In this document: positions 52,353 through 61,339 of the stretch, piece after piece
How positions within the stretch are numbered: the first letter of the stretch is position 1
How the letters are laid out: each line of letters begins with the position of its first letter
NCBI GenBank assembly: GCA_020634165.1
Contig: JACKCF010000002.1
Span: forward strand, 248,001 to 312,000
Direction: 5' to 3'
Source of the DNA: Anaerolineaceae bacterium
Lineage (GTDB): Bacteria > Chloroflexota > Anaerolineae > Aggregatilineales > Phototrophicaceae
DNA: 64,000 nt
The notes under the pieces: model-generated
What the model was told of the DNA's origin: nothing
Databases searched by the model: none
What the model saw: the letters and a program-made list of their open reading frames with translations, nothing else
Position numbers and translations under genes: made by a program

Positions 52353-53102
52353 CTAGCTTATTCGCTGGCGCAGGCTTTCTTCCGCGATCAGGGCAGTTAA
52401 TTGTTTGTGGTCACGCGGCTGGCCGTGCCCATCGATATAGATAGCATAGTCTTCCGCAAGGAACGCTTCCAGCATGGGGATCGCCAGATCATCATCGCCT
52501 TCCGCCGGACGCTCAAACATGGGCGGCGGATAGTAGCTATCGCCCAGGAACATCACCCCTGACTGCGGAAGCTTTACCACGAGGCTGTCATGGGCATGAC
52601 GTCCCCCGACATATTCCAATTCGATGGCAACCTCATTTACATAAATGGTCATCTGATGGCTGAAGGTCATGTTGGGCTGCACCAGCCGGAAATCGTGCCA
52701 TCGGTCGAACTGATTGGCCAACTGTCCCAGGCGAGCGATCATCTCAGGCGATAGGCTCTCGTCATCGCTGTGCGTCCAATTGCGCCGCGCCATATGCCTT
52801 AGCATCAGCCCACAGTGCTCATGAGCAATCACCCGCTGCGGATGATAGGCCATCGCCCCTGAAATATGGTCCCAATGATGATGCGTATAGATGATCGTAT
52901 CAACCTGTCCCTGACCAAGCATCGCCACCTCAGCAGCGATGGTTCGGCCCACGCGCGGACTGTTCCCCGCATCGACCAGTACAACACTATCACCACAGGC
53001 AATGATGCCGACATTCGGCTGAATAATCGTCGGTTCAGGGCTGGTAGGATAAATCCAGATATTTTCAGCTATCGGGACCAGTTGCTGCGACATGGGAGCC
53101 AT
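52353..53102 (-). CDS. MBL-fold metallo-hydrolase
   Basis: A 249-residue protein with the canonical metal motif HHHWDH at residues 74-79 (H-x-H-x-D-H), then H in VIAHEHCG, D in VMFLGDSYY and H in YIDGHGQP. It lies in the cytoplasm (no signal peptide). The MLRHMARRNW middle and the LVVKLPQSGVMFLGDSYYPPP segment resemble quinoprotein-relay SoxH-like or lactonase-type members. The substrate is unknown. Confidence 0.9.
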   Translation of the reverse strand: MAPMSQQLVPIAENIWIYPTSPEPTIIQPNVGIIACGDSVVLVDAGNSPRVGRTIAAEVAMLGQGQVDTIIYTHHHWDHISGAMAYHPQRVIAHEHCGLMLRHMARRNWTHSDDESLSPEMIARLGQLANQFDRWHDFRLVQPNMTFSHQMTIYVNEVAIELEYVGGRHAHDSLVVKLPQSGVMFLGDSYYPPPMFERPAEGDDDLAIPMLEAFLAEDYAIYIDGHGQPRDHKQLTALIAEESLRQRIS

Positions 53103-53254
53103 GCTTTCAGGGTAGGGAGTGCCAATTGACAGGTCATGGCACCATCATAGCCGGACACAGGCTCCTTGTCAGCGATGAGTCGGCCATTCCCACTGAAACG
53201 GCTGTTTTGCGCTAAAATCAGCCGCTTGCAAGGGCAACCAGGAGAGGGAACATC

Positions 53255-53641
53255 ATGCGGCAGAACATCAGCAGCGGCACCAAGTGGGAGCCACTCGTTG
53301 GCTATTCCAGGGCAGTGCGGGTAGGCAATGTGGTTCACGTCAGTGGAACAACCGCCACCGATGGTGAGGGCACCCTCATTGGCGGCGATAACGCCTACGA
53401 ACAGGCTCGGTTCGCACTTCAGAAAATTGAACGCGCTTTACAGCAGGCCGGGGCCAGCATGGCCGATGTCGTGCGGACGCGCGTCTATATCACTCGTCAG
53501 GACATCTGGCAGGATGTCGGACGCGCCCATCAGGAGGCCTTTGGCGATATCCGCCCTGCGAACTCAATGGTGATCGCCCAGCTCATCGGCGATGAATATC
53601 TGGTTGAGATTGAGGTAGAGGCCATCATCAGCGAGGATTAG
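53255..53641 (+). CDS. Rid/YjgF family protein, lacking RidA arginine
   Basis: A 128-residue protein of the Rid family. It has YSRAVRVGNVVHVSGTT in the N-terminal half, VRTRVYITRQDIW and the C-terminal VEIEVEAII. Where RidA has PARS, with the arginine that anchors the substrate carboxylate, this one has PANS. It therefore belongs among Rid relatives that probably lack imine deaminase activity. A strong ribosome site (AGGAGAGGG) precedes the ATG. It is convergent with the 53751 gene across a terminator. Confidence 0.88.
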   Translation: MRQNISSGTKWEPLVGYSRAVRVGNVVHVSGTTATDGEGTLIGGDNAYEQARFALQKIERALQQAGASMADVVRTRVYITRQDIWQDVGRAHQEAFGDIRPANSMVIAQLIGDEYLVEIEVEAIISED

Positions 53642-53710
53642 CCCATTCGCGGGGAATATAGGGGCGAGACGCATCATCCCAGGAACGCGAAGTCATGGGG
53701 CTATAAAGAC

Positions 53711-53743
53711 GAAAAAGCCCGATCAGCGGCAACTGATCGGGCT
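53711..53743 (-). terminator. terminator of the 53751-54065 gene
   Basis: AGCCCGATCAG (53716-53726) and CTGATCGGGCT (53733-53743) form a perfect 11-bp stem. The plus-strand A-run at 53712-53716 gives a U-tract on the minus transcript. Confidence 0.88.
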
Positions 53744-53750
53744 AGGCAGG

Positions 53751-54065
53751 CTATAACTTCCACTCGCCATCGGTGTAGACCACCTTCTGCGTGTAGTTTT
53801 CGACATAATCCATCAGGCGATCTTTGACGTTAATCCACTCCGGGCTATTGAGAATACGCCGCATGCTGGCGGCATCATCTGTCATGGCTTCCGCCCGTAT
53901 TCGCGGCTGATCGACTTCGCGGTTATAAACGCTCAACCACAGGCCGACCATACGCAGGCCAAGACGATTGGTCTGTGCGGCCCACTCGCGAACAATAAAC
54001 TCGAAGTAGTCGCTGTCTTTGCCTTCTTTAACGTCCCAATTCATGATGAGCATGACACTGCTCAT
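53751..54065 (-). CDS. conserved small protein, probable dimeric alpha/beta barrel
   Basis: A 104-residue cytoplasmic protein. The start VMLIMNWDVKEGKDSDYFEF and the later RIRAEAMTDDAASMRRILN resemble ferredoxin-like, NIPSNAP/EthD-type dimeric alpha/beta barrels. I do not recognise the exact family. It stands alone on the minus strand. Confidence 0.6.
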   Translation of the reverse strand: MSSVMLIMNWDVKEGKDSDYFEFIVREWAAQTNRLGLRMVGLWLSVYNREVDQPRIRAEAMTDDAASMRRILNSPEWINVKDRLMDYVENYTQKVVYTDGEWKL

Positions 54066-54205
54066 ACAGACTTACTCCACTCGTAAACGACAGGTTATCA
54101 GGGTCATGGATTGTACCCTAAAACAACCCCATATCCATGTAAACAATGACCGCGATCATTAGCAAATATATAACGCGGCCCTCCGGCGAACTCAGTCTTG
54201 CGAAC

Positions 54206-54847
54206 TTAGTCGGTCATCGGCCTCAGCAACACGACCTGGGGCTGCTCCGGCAGGTTGCCAGCCGTTACCCGCAAGGTATCTTCTTCCTGCGCCTTGCTCA
54301 CGCCAACTGCCTTGAGGAATTTATCAACGGCTTCCAGCTTGATCTTCAGACCGGGCTGTTCGTAATGCATGGGGATGACGTAACTAGGTTCAATCAGCGC
54401 GATGACATCCGCTGCATCGGCTGGACGCAGACCATGACCACCACCGACAGGCAGCAGCAGCACATTGATTTCACCAAGTTCTTCAATCGTTGATTGGTCA
54501 GGAACACTGGACAGGCCCCCAGCGTGCAGCACTGTCAGGTTGTCACTATATTCGATCATGTAGCCGACGTTGGGCTGGGCGTTGTTATCACCTGTGGTGT
54601 GCATCGCCACGCCATGAATGAACACGCCGCCAATTTCATACTCACCAGGGCCGCGCAGCACATATTGCTGGCCTTTGACCATATCGGCTGCATTATGGCC
54701 GGGATGATCGTGACTGATGGTCACAACATCGCCTTTGATCTTGAGTTCCGGTAAGCCAATCGATTTTTCATAGGGGTCGGTTACTACGGTCGTCTGGCCT
54801 CGCTCAGTGATACGAAAGCAACTATGACCATACCAGGTAATATCCAC
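54206..54847 (-). CDS. MBL-fold hydrolase with altered metal motif
   Basis: A 213-residue protein of the UlaG/UPF0173-like branch: start MDITWYGHSCFRITE, then SHDHPGHN at residues 45-52, GPGEYEIGGVFIHGVAMHT in the centre, and LLLPVGGGHGLRPADA. The metal motif reads H-D-H-P-G-H, so the usual aspartate before the last histidine is glycine. Either one metal is lost or another residue substitutes. The rest of the fold looks intact. It is divergent from the gene at 55013. Confidence 0.88.
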   Translation of the reverse strand: MDITWYGHSCFRITERGQTTVVTDPYEKSIGLPELKIKGDVVTISHDHPGHNAADMVKGQQYVLRGPGEYEIGGVFIHGVAMHTTGDNNAQPNVGYMIEYSDNLTVLHAGGLSSVPDQSTIEELGEINVLLLPVGGGHGLRPADAADVIALIEPSYVIPMHYEQPGLKIKLEAVDKFLKAVGVSKAQEEDTLRVTAGNLPEQPQVVLLRPMTD

Positions 54848-55012
54848 AACGGTATCCTTCGGGTTTGCAGTCGATACGATTTGCCATGTGATCGTCAGTA
54901 GAGCAATTATACAGGATGCCTATAGGTGTGTAAATTGCGCCAAAGACTAGAACATGTGTTTCTATTTTATAATGAAAGCAGCCTACCAACAAGCTGCCAT
55001 CTGGTTGATGCC

Positions 55013-55780
55013 ATGACCAACATATTGCCTGAATTTGCGCGAAATTTGCATACTGCCGAGATTGGTACAGGCCGCGTGCTGGCCCATGCCGATAGCCTGG
55101 AATTAGCTGTCGAGCCAGCGACATCCGGTTACAGTGACGCCCAACTCACCGACTATGATCCTGCTGTGCGTCACTTCACACTCAGGCCACCTGTGACGAT
55201 GACTCTTACGGCTTATGCAGCGGAACCGCTGGCAGTCGGTACGGCAGGTTTCGGCTTCTGGAACCATCCATTCCAGCCTGGGCAGCGCGGCATAAGATTG
55301 CCGCAGGCGCTATGGTTTTTCTTCGGCGCGCGCCCGAATAATATGGCGCTGGCACTGGATGCCCCTGGGAGCGGTTTCAAAGCGGGGACGTTCAATGCCC
55401 AACGCTGGCAGTTCCTGGCGATGCTGCCGCTGGCGCTTCCTGGCTTCCTGCTAATGCGCGTTCCAGCACTTTACAAGGCACTATGGCCCATCGGCCAACG
55501 GGCACTCGGCGTCAGTGAAGCCGCTCTGGATGCCCATTTACTGCTGGAAAGGCACACCTACACGCTCGATTGGCAGATTAACCGCGCCATATTCTCTGTA
55601 GACGACGCAATTGTCATGCAGACCGAGCGTATTCCCAATAAACCGCTGGGCTTCATCGCCTGGGTGGATAACCAGTACGCGATTGTGACACCACAGGGAC
55701 AGTTCAGCTTTGGCATATCACCGATTCAGCGGCGGCAGTCGCTCATCATCGAGCAGATCGAACTGCAAAAAAGCCATTAG
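55013..55780 (+). CDS. hypothetical protein, beta-rich
   Basis: A 255-residue protein taken from the ATG at 55013 (MTNILPEFARN); the frame is open back to 54926, but those extra codons look like non-coding sequence. The alternating hydrophobic pattern, KPLGFIAWVDNQYAIVTPQGQF and GFGFWNHPFQPGQRG segments suggest a concanavalin-like beta-sandwich, but I cannot name a family. A central hydrophobic stretch (LAMLPLALPGFLLMRV) may insert into or lie at a membrane. It is followed by the TetR gene. Confidence 0.6.
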   Translation: MTNILPEFARNLHTAEIGTGRVLAHADSLELAVEPATSGYSDAQLTDYDPAVRHFTLRPPVTMTLTAYAAEPLAVGTAGFGFWNHPFQPGQRGIRLPQALWFFFGARPNNMALALDAPGSGFKAGTFNAQRWQFLAMLPLALPGFLLMRVPALYKALWPIGQRALGVSEAALDAHLLLERHTYTLDWQINRAIFSVDDAIVMQTERIPNKPLGFIAWVDNQYAIVTPQGQFSFGISPIQRRQSLIIEQIELQKSH

Positions 55781-55800
55781 AACCCTGCGCAATGCTTGTT

Positions 55801-55832
55801 CATAAACCGAACGTTCATGCTATACTGGCCCT
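55801..55832 (+). promoter_or_regulatory. TetR promoter with palindromic operator, leaderless
   Basis: TATACT (55821-55826) ends six bases before the TetR ATG at 55833, with no ribosome site, so the mRNA is likely leaderless. GAACGTTC (55809-55816), a perfect 8-bp palindrome, lies in the -35/-10 spacer where a TetR protein would block its own promoter. Confidence 0.6.
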
Positions 55833-56420
55833 ATGAACGACAAAATCATCATGTTTCCAAATGATCGACCTGTCCGCGCCGATGCCATCCGCAATCGTGA
55901 ACTGCTCCTGACAACTGCGAGCCGCATGTTTGCCCAACAGGGTGTGGATGCTGTCACCATGTCCGCCATCGCGCAGGAGGCGGGTGTCGGCAAGGGTACG
56001 CTCTATCGCCACTTCAGCGATAAGGCTGAACTGTGCCATGCCCTGCTTGACGAAGCCATGCGCAGCTTTCAGGAAGAGACATTTAAGCGCTTACGGCAGA
56101 ACAGTGATCCGGCGGATACCTTACGCTGGTTTGTGACGCGGGTCGTGCATTATGTGATCGAGCACAATCCGCTGTTGGTGGAAGCGGCGGCTGTCGGCGG
56201 CGGGGAAATGCTGCGGCATCCGGCCCATAGCTGGTGGCGACAGACCATCCTCGGCCTGCTACAGCGCCTGTGTACGGCCCACGACGCATCTTACCTGGCA
56301 GATGTCATTTACGTGATGCTGGATGTGCGCGTCATCAACTTCCAGCGAGAAACACACGGCTACAGCCTAGATGAGCTTGTGGAAGGGCTGCTGGGCGTCT
56401 TAGAACCATTCCTCGGTTAA
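55833..56420 (+). CDS. TetR/AcrR family transcriptional regulator
   Basis: A 195-residue protein. The N-terminal HTH is RELLLTTASRMFAQQGVDAV with the recognition motif IAQEAGVGKGTLYRHF (about 44-59). The C-terminal helical ligand domain contains a typical WFVTRVVHYVIEHNPLLVE segment. The start is set by a -10 box only six bases away. The Nudix gene follows 23 bp downstream and may be co-transcribed. Confidence 0.92.
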   Translation: MNDKIIMFPNDRPVRADAIRNRELLLTTASRMFAQQGVDAVTMSAIAQEAGVGKGTLYRHFSDKAELCHALLDEAMRSFQEETFKRLRQNSDPADTLRWFVTRVVHYVIEHNPLLVEAAAVGGGEMLRHPAHSWWRQTILGLLQRLCTAHDASYLADVIYVMLDVRVINFQRETHGYSLDELVEGLLGVLEPFLG

Positions 56421-56443
56421 AACCTCCTCAAGGACTGCACCTC

Positions 56444-56914
56444 ATGATCAGGCATGCAGCACAAGCGATTATCATTGATGATGACAAGGTGCTTCTGCAA
56501 AAGCGAGAAGATTTCCGCATCTGGGAATTCCCTGGTGGGCTGGTAAATACAGGTGAAACGTATACCCAAGCAGCCGCACGTGAGACAAAAGAAGAAACGG
56601 GCCTCCTGGTTGAAGTGATCCGGCATGTTGCAGATATCGAGCAAACCCAGATGGGTACCCACCTGCATATGTATGAATGTCGGGCAGTGGGCGGTAAGCT
56701 CATCAAAGAGAGTAGCGAAACCATTGATGTTGACTGGTTTGATATTCATCTCTTGCCAAAACAGTGTTCACCGCTGACCGAAAAATACCTGACAATTGCT
56801 CTAGCCCATCATACTGAAGTCGTACAAGAAACCATTAGGTATCCTGCCCTGGGTGTCTTTGCATATAAGATCGCCATTTGGCTCAGAAACCGGAAAAAAC
56901 ATCGCCAAACCTGA
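56444..56914 (+). CDS. Nudix hydrolase
   Basis: A 156-residue protein. The Nudix box G-x5-E-x7-RE-x2-EE-x-G is visible from G32 (GGLVNTGETYTQAAARETKE) to EETG at 50-53. The catalytic E-x-x-E-E region is intact. Its substrate class (nucleoside diphosphate linked to X) is not readable. A ribosome site AAGGA precedes the ATG. It sits between the TetR gene and two GT4 genes. Confidence 0.9.
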   Translation: MIRHAAQAIIIDDDKVLLQKREDFRIWEFPGGLVNTGETYTQAAARETKEETGLLVEVIRHVADIEQTQMGTHLHMYECRAVGGKLIKESSETIDVDWFDIHLLPKQCSPLTEKYLTIALAHHTEVVQETIRYPALGVFAYKIAIWLRNRKKHRQT

Positions 56915-57064
56915 GCGATTGCAAACCACTCCAATAAGTCCGGCACTGGTGCAAAACCGGACTATGGGCAACAATACAAATGGGGATGCCATACGATTCC
57001 GTTCGCAAATGTTGTTTTTCTTCTGCGTGTTTGCTAACGTGATACCATTCTTGCGCCCTTGTTC

Positions 57065-58288
57065 ATGCCAAGAGGTCCCGCACCCGTGAGCGAACCACAG
57101 CACACTGACCCACCCATCCGCATTGTGCGCATCACGACCCGTTTGAACATCACCGGACCGGCGGTGCAGGTCGTCCTGTTGACGGCCAAAATGCGTGAAC
57201 ATGGCTACGAGACCAAGCTGGTCGCGGGCAGTGTGCCCTCGGATGAAACTCAAATCCTCGATAATGCCAAAAAATATGGGGTAGAAGCCCACTTCATCCC
57301 GCCGATGGACAAGACCATCAACCCGATTGTTCTGATTCTCGCGCTGCGGCAACTGGTCCGCATCATCCGCGATTATCAGCCGCATATCGTCCATACCCAC
57401 ACCACCACCGCCGGATTCCTGGGGCGGGTAGCCGCCCGTATCGCCCGCGTTCCGGTGACGGTGCATACACTGCATGTCTACCCGTTTGAGGGCTACTACA
57501 ATCGCATTACCACCAGCATTTTCATATGGATTGAGCGCATGGGCGCGCGCCTGTCGGACAGCATCATCACCCTGAGCGAAGGCCTGCGCCGCCAGATGAC
57601 TGAAAAGTACCCGATTACGCGCAAACAGCGCATCACGGTGCTGCCGCTCGGCCTGGACCTGACCAGCTTCATGCAGACGGGGCGCTATCGGGGCCTGTTT
57701 CGCAAAGAACATAATATTCCAGCCGATGTACCCCTGGTTGGCATCATCGGACAGCTCATTCCCGTAAAGAATCACGCCCTTTTCCTGCAAGCTGCGCAAC
57801 AGGTGAAAGCGACCGTTCCCAACGCGCATTTCGTCATCATCGGCGATGGCGATTTACACACAACACTGGAGCAGCAGGCGCAGTCGCTGGGCCTGGTCGA
57901 CGCTGTGACCTTCACCGGATGGATCGGCAATGTGGCCCACGCTTATTGCGATATTGATGTCATCGTCAATTGCAGCCTGAACGAAGGTACGCCGCTGCCC
58001 CTGATCGAGGCACTGGCGGCGGGCTGTCCGGTGGTCGCGACCCAGGTCGGCGGTATGCCGGATTTGCTCGATGGGGGGCGGCTGGGGGCACTGGTCCCAC
58101 CCAACGATCCCGATGCACTGTCACAGGCTATCCTCAAGACGCTCAAAACTGATTATGACCCCGAACCCGCCCAGGAGGCCATGCTCAACCGCTATGGTAT
58201 CGACCGCCTGACGCAGGACCTCGACAGCCTGTATCGCGGTCTTTTGGCCAAAAAACAGGTCACACTGACCAAACCTCCGCAGGCTTGA
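57065..58288 (+). CDS. GT4 family glycosyltransferase
   Basis: A 407-residue GT-B protein. The N-terminal acceptor domain has IVRITTRLNITGPAVQVVLL. The donor domain has GIIGQLIPVKNHALFLQAAQ and the E-x7-E-type motif NCSLNEGTPLPLIEALAAG (about 305-323). This is the standard GT4 layout. The ATG at 57065 is used; a GTG at 57086 with AGAGG upstream is an alternative. It is 3 bp from the next GT4 gene, so they act in one pathway for a surface glycan or lipid. Confidence 0.9.
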   Translation: MPRGPAPVSEPQHTDPPIRIVRITTRLNITGPAVQVVLLTAKMREHGYETKLVAGSVPSDETQILDNAKKYGVEAHFIPPMDKTINPIVLILALRQLVRIIRDYQPHIVHTHTTTAGFLGRVAARIARVPVTVHTLHVYPFEGYYNRITTSIFIWIERMGARLSDSIITLSEGLRRQMTEKYPITRKQRITVLPLGLDLTSFMQTGRYRGLFRKEHNIPADVPLVGIIGQLIPVKNHALFLQAAQQVKATVPNAHFVIIGDGDLHTTLEQQAQSLGLVDAVTFTGWIGNVAHAYCDIDVIVNCSLNEGTPLPLIEALAAGCPVVATQVGGMPDLLDGGRLGALVPPNDPDALSQAILKTLKTDYDPEPAQEAMLNRYGIDRLTQDLDSLYRGLLAKKQVTLTKPPQA

Positions 58289-58291
58289 CCA

Positions 58292-59419
58292 ATGGCACGG
58301 GTTCTCTACGTCGTCAATATTCCGCGCTTCTTCGTGACGCATCGCCTGCCGCTGGCGCTCGCCGCCAGGGAACACGGCTACGATGTCCACGTCACTACTT
58401 CGGATGCTGACGCCGAAAATGTCGAGATCATCCAAGCAACAGGATTGCCCTATCACCCGCTGCCGCTCAGCCAGCACGGCACCAACCCGCTGGCAGAGAT
58501 CAATACGATTCGCGCCCTGTACCAGCTCTATAAACAGCTCAAGCCCGATTTGGTGCATCAGGTCAGCATCAAGCCCGTGATCTACGGCGGACTGGCGGCC
58601 AAGCTGGCGAGTGTTCCGGCAGTCGTCAGTGCCATGAGCGGCCTGGGTTATGTCTTCATCGATGACAGCGCCAAGGCGCAACTGCTGCGGTTGGGCGTCG
58701 GACCACTATTCAGGCTGGCGCTGGCAGGCAAGCGCACCCGCATGATCTTCCAGAATCCCGACGATCAGCAGCGCTTCATCCAGATGGGCCTGCTGCCACA
58801 GGAACGCACCGTACTCATCAAAGGCAGCGGCGTCGATATGGATGTATTCAGCCCGCAGCCGGAACCAGGAGGGCTGCCTGTCTTCCTGTTCGCGGGACGT
58901 TTATTGTGGAGCAAGGGCCTGGGGACTTACGTCGAACTGGCACGGCGGCTACAGGGAAGGGCCAAATTCGTCGTGGCAGGCTATCCCGAGCCGAGCAGTC
59001 CGCATGCGGTGCCGATGTCACAGATGACCACCTGGCGCGATGAAGGCATCATTGACTGGTGGGGGCGGCGTGATGATATGCCTGAAGTTTTCGCCAGCAT
59101 CAACGTCGTCTGTCTGCCTTCAACCTATGGTGAAGGCATCCCTAAAGTATTGATCGAAGCCGCCGCCTGTGGTCGCGCTATTCTGACGACGGATACACCG
59201 GGCTGTCGGGAAATTGTCACAAATGGCGAGAATGGCTTATTGGTCGCACCCGATGATTTCGAGCAGTTGGTCGCGGCGGCCCAGCGCTTGATTGATGATG
59301 CGGACCTGCGGCGAAAAATGGGCGAGAATGGGCGCAAAAAAGCCGCAGCGGAATATTCGCTACAGCATGTGGTTGATAGTACGTTTGCCCTTTATGAGGC
59401 CCTGCTGGCGCAGCGCTAG
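58292..59419 (+). CDS. GT4 family glycosyltransferase (capsule/bacillosamine-transferase type)
   Basis: A 375-residue GT-B protein. VNIPRFFVTHRLPLALAARE near the start and the KPDLVHQVSIKPVIYGGLAA and MSGLGYVFIDD segments match GT4 enzymes acting on undecaprenyl-linked sugars. The donor motif is LPSTYGEGIPKVLIEAAACG, followed by NGLLVAPDD. It starts 3 bp after the previous GT4 stop and is probably coupled to it. It has no membrane segment. The exact sugar is unknown. Confidence 0.9.
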   Translation: MARVLYVVNIPRFFVTHRLPLALAAREHGYDVHVTTSDADAENVEIIQATGLPYHPLPLSQHGTNPLAEINTIRALYQLYKQLKPDLVHQVSIKPVIYGGLAAKLASVPAVVSAMSGLGYVFIDDSAKAQLLRLGVGPLFRLALAGKRTRMIFQNPDDQQRFIQMGLLPQERTVLIKGSGVDMDVFSPQPEPGGLPVFLFAGRLLWSKGLGTYVELARRLQGRAKFVVAGYPEPSSPHAVPMSQMTTWRDEGIIDWWGRRDDMPEVFASINVVCLPSTYGEGIPKVLIEAAACGRAILTTDTPGCREIVTNGENGLLVAPDDFEQLVAAAQRLIDDADLRRKMGENGRKKAAAEYSLQHVVDSTFALYEALLAQR

Positions 59420-59421
59420 GC

Positions 59422-60912
59422 TTATGCCTCGTCAGCTTCTGGGACGCGCCTGAGCAGGAAGCTGAATTCGCTGCCCTGGCCCAGCACGCTCTCGACGTGA
59501 ACCTTGCCGCCTAACTTCTCCATAATGCGATGCACAATCGTCAGGCCGACCCCATGCCCTTTGGCACGTTCGGTATGCAGGCGCTCAAATGGCTTGAACA
59601 GCTTGTCGATCTGGTCCTGCGTCAGGCCCTCACCATTATCACGGACCCAGTAGCGCACCCAGTCGCCTTCAACAGTCGCGCCAATTTCGACGCGCGGCGG
59701 CTCGCTGCCATATTTGATCGCATTGGAAATATAGTTCGTCCAGACGGCTTCGATCCAGGCCGGATAGCCCATTGCCGAGGGCCAATCGTGGGTTGTCACG
59801 ACAATTTCTGCATTATGCTGCGACCGCAAATAGGCCAGGCCCATCAGCGATTCATTGACTGCGAATTCGATATCTACCGGAACCAATGTTACGTCGGCTT
59901 TGCGCATCTGGGAAAGCAGCAGCAGTTCATCGACGATGCTGATCATCTTCTGCGTGGTCTGGCCCATCGTCCGCAGGTATTCGACCGTATCGTCCTGCTC
60001 CAGATTCGCAATTTCATTTTCCAGCAAATCAGCGAAGCCAAGCAGCACGCTCAAGGGACTTTTAAGGTCATGGGCGACTGTATGCGAAAAAGCGTCCAGT
60101 TCGGAGTTCGTCTGGCGCAAATCATGCTCGGCCTGCTTCTGGTAAGTCAAATCTGTGACGAACGACAACGAGCCGTGATAGTTCCCCATATGATCGGTAA
60201 TCGGCGATGCCGAAACAATCAGGTAGCGCAGGGTGCCATCCGTATGGATAACAGTCGCTTCGTAAATATCGCCCTGCCCGGTATGACGTTGTGCGATGCG
60301 CGACCGTACCGCCTCGCGTTCTTCATCCACAACCAGATTCATTATTGGCATGCCAATGAGGGACTCAATCGGACGACCAATGAGTTCCGAATAAGCTCGG
60401 TTGCCATAACGAATGCAATCATTTTCATCACCCATCAGCATCGGCTGTGGAATGTTGTCCAATACACCATAAGCAATGACAATATCCAGAATATTGGGGC
60501 TTTCCATCAGTTGCGTGATGGTACACAGGACAGCCGGAGTGCCATCAGGATGCGCAAAAGCCCTGAAGCTGGTATCCCCCATGCAATACGAACCATCCTG
60601 GCACTGCCAGCTCAACTGCATCTGGACAGGGAAGGCATCGCTAACAAACGGCTCAAAAGCGGCCTGCAACATATGGGCTGGGTCACTCTCAAAGACCTGC
60701 CAAACTGGTTTCCCCAGCAGATAGGCTTTTGTCTGATTGAGCATTTCTAATGCCCGTTGATTGACCGACGTAATGCGACCAGAGACATCGATCGACAGAA
60801 CGGGTGCTTCTATAGCCTCTAGTAGATAAGACTGACTATGTTCTTCAAACACGCGATCTTGGCTTTCCGCATGATGATTGATACTGACAGGCAGTTCGGA
60901 AATTGTGCGCAT
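59422..60912 (-). CDS. PAS-domain sensor histidine kinase
   Basis: A 496-residue cytoplasmic kinase. The first PAS domain is about 28-140 (VLSIDVSGRITSVNQRALEM), the second about 150-265 (VLDNIPQPMLMGDENDCIRYG) and ends in a PAC region. The HisKA motif with the phosphorylated histidine is TVAHDLKSPLSVLLGFADLL (about 283-302). HATPase motifs are NYISNAIKYGS, DNGEGLTQDQIDKLF and the GHGVGLTIV G2 box. It has no membrane segment and no adjacent response regulator. It ends 3 bp from the convergent GT4 gene. Confidence 0.94.
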   Translation of the reverse strand: MRTISELPVSINHHAESQDRVFEEHSQSYLLEAIEAPVLSIDVSGRITSVNQRALEMLNQTKAYLLGKPVWQVFESDPAHMLQAAFEPFVSDAFPVQMQLSWQCQDGSYCMGDTSFRAFAHPDGTPAVLCTITQLMESPNILDIVIAYGVLDNIPQPMLMGDENDCIRYGNRAYSELIGRPIESLIGMPIMNLVVDEEREAVRSRIAQRHTGQGDIYEATVIHTDGTLRYLIVSASPITDHMGNYHGSLSFVTDLTYQKQAEHDLRQTNSELDAFSHTVAHDLKSPLSVLLGFADLLENEIANLEQDDTVEYLRTMGQTTQKMISIVDELLLLSQMRKADVTLVPVDIEFAVNESLMGLAYLRSQHNAEIVVTTHDWPSAMGYPAWIEAVWTNYISNAIKYGSEPPRVEIGATVEGDWVRYWVRDNGEGLTQDQIDKLFKPFERLHTERAKGHGVGLTIVHRIMEKLGGKVHVESVLGQGSEFSFLLRRVPEADEA

Positions 60913-61339
60913 AAACTTGCTTCGTTTACTTCAGCTTAGGTCAGGCAGATCGTAACAAACGACTCAGTACTATCACCGATTGAACAATTATGATCTGAGT
61001 ACAATATCGGGCGAACTCGTTAATTGTATGCCAAATCACATTCCGCATTTCATTTTGTTACAAATCCCCAACACTTTTAGCACACACCATCCAAACACCG
61101 AGTGTTGTTGATTCAATATTCATTGTATCTCAATTATTTTATTTTACACGTTTTCACATATGCACAAAGCAATTTTTTAATTATTTGACAGATTTTATAC
61201 AAGTTTTAACTTGCAACATGTGATTTCTAATCAAGAACAAAGCGCCACATCATAAAAGACGGCCGTAACGCGGCTATCGTTCCAATCTGTATGCAAAAGC
61301 GATGCTCGTATGGTCGACCCTGAATCCCATTTACCCAGT
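60913..61339. other. AT-rich intergenic stretch, no gene seen
   Basis: This is the most AT-rich stretch of the window, lying upstream of the PAS kinase gene and downstream of the citrate synthase. It contains runs such as CAATTATTTTATTTTACACG and many TTTTA and TTGAC-like strings. No ORF or clear hairpin is visible. It may hold the promoter of the kinase. Confidence 0.5.

Noticed and set aside
59530..60750. Plus-strand frame of 406 codons opposite the PAS histidine kinase
   Set aside because: The kinase motifs are on the minus strand and complete.
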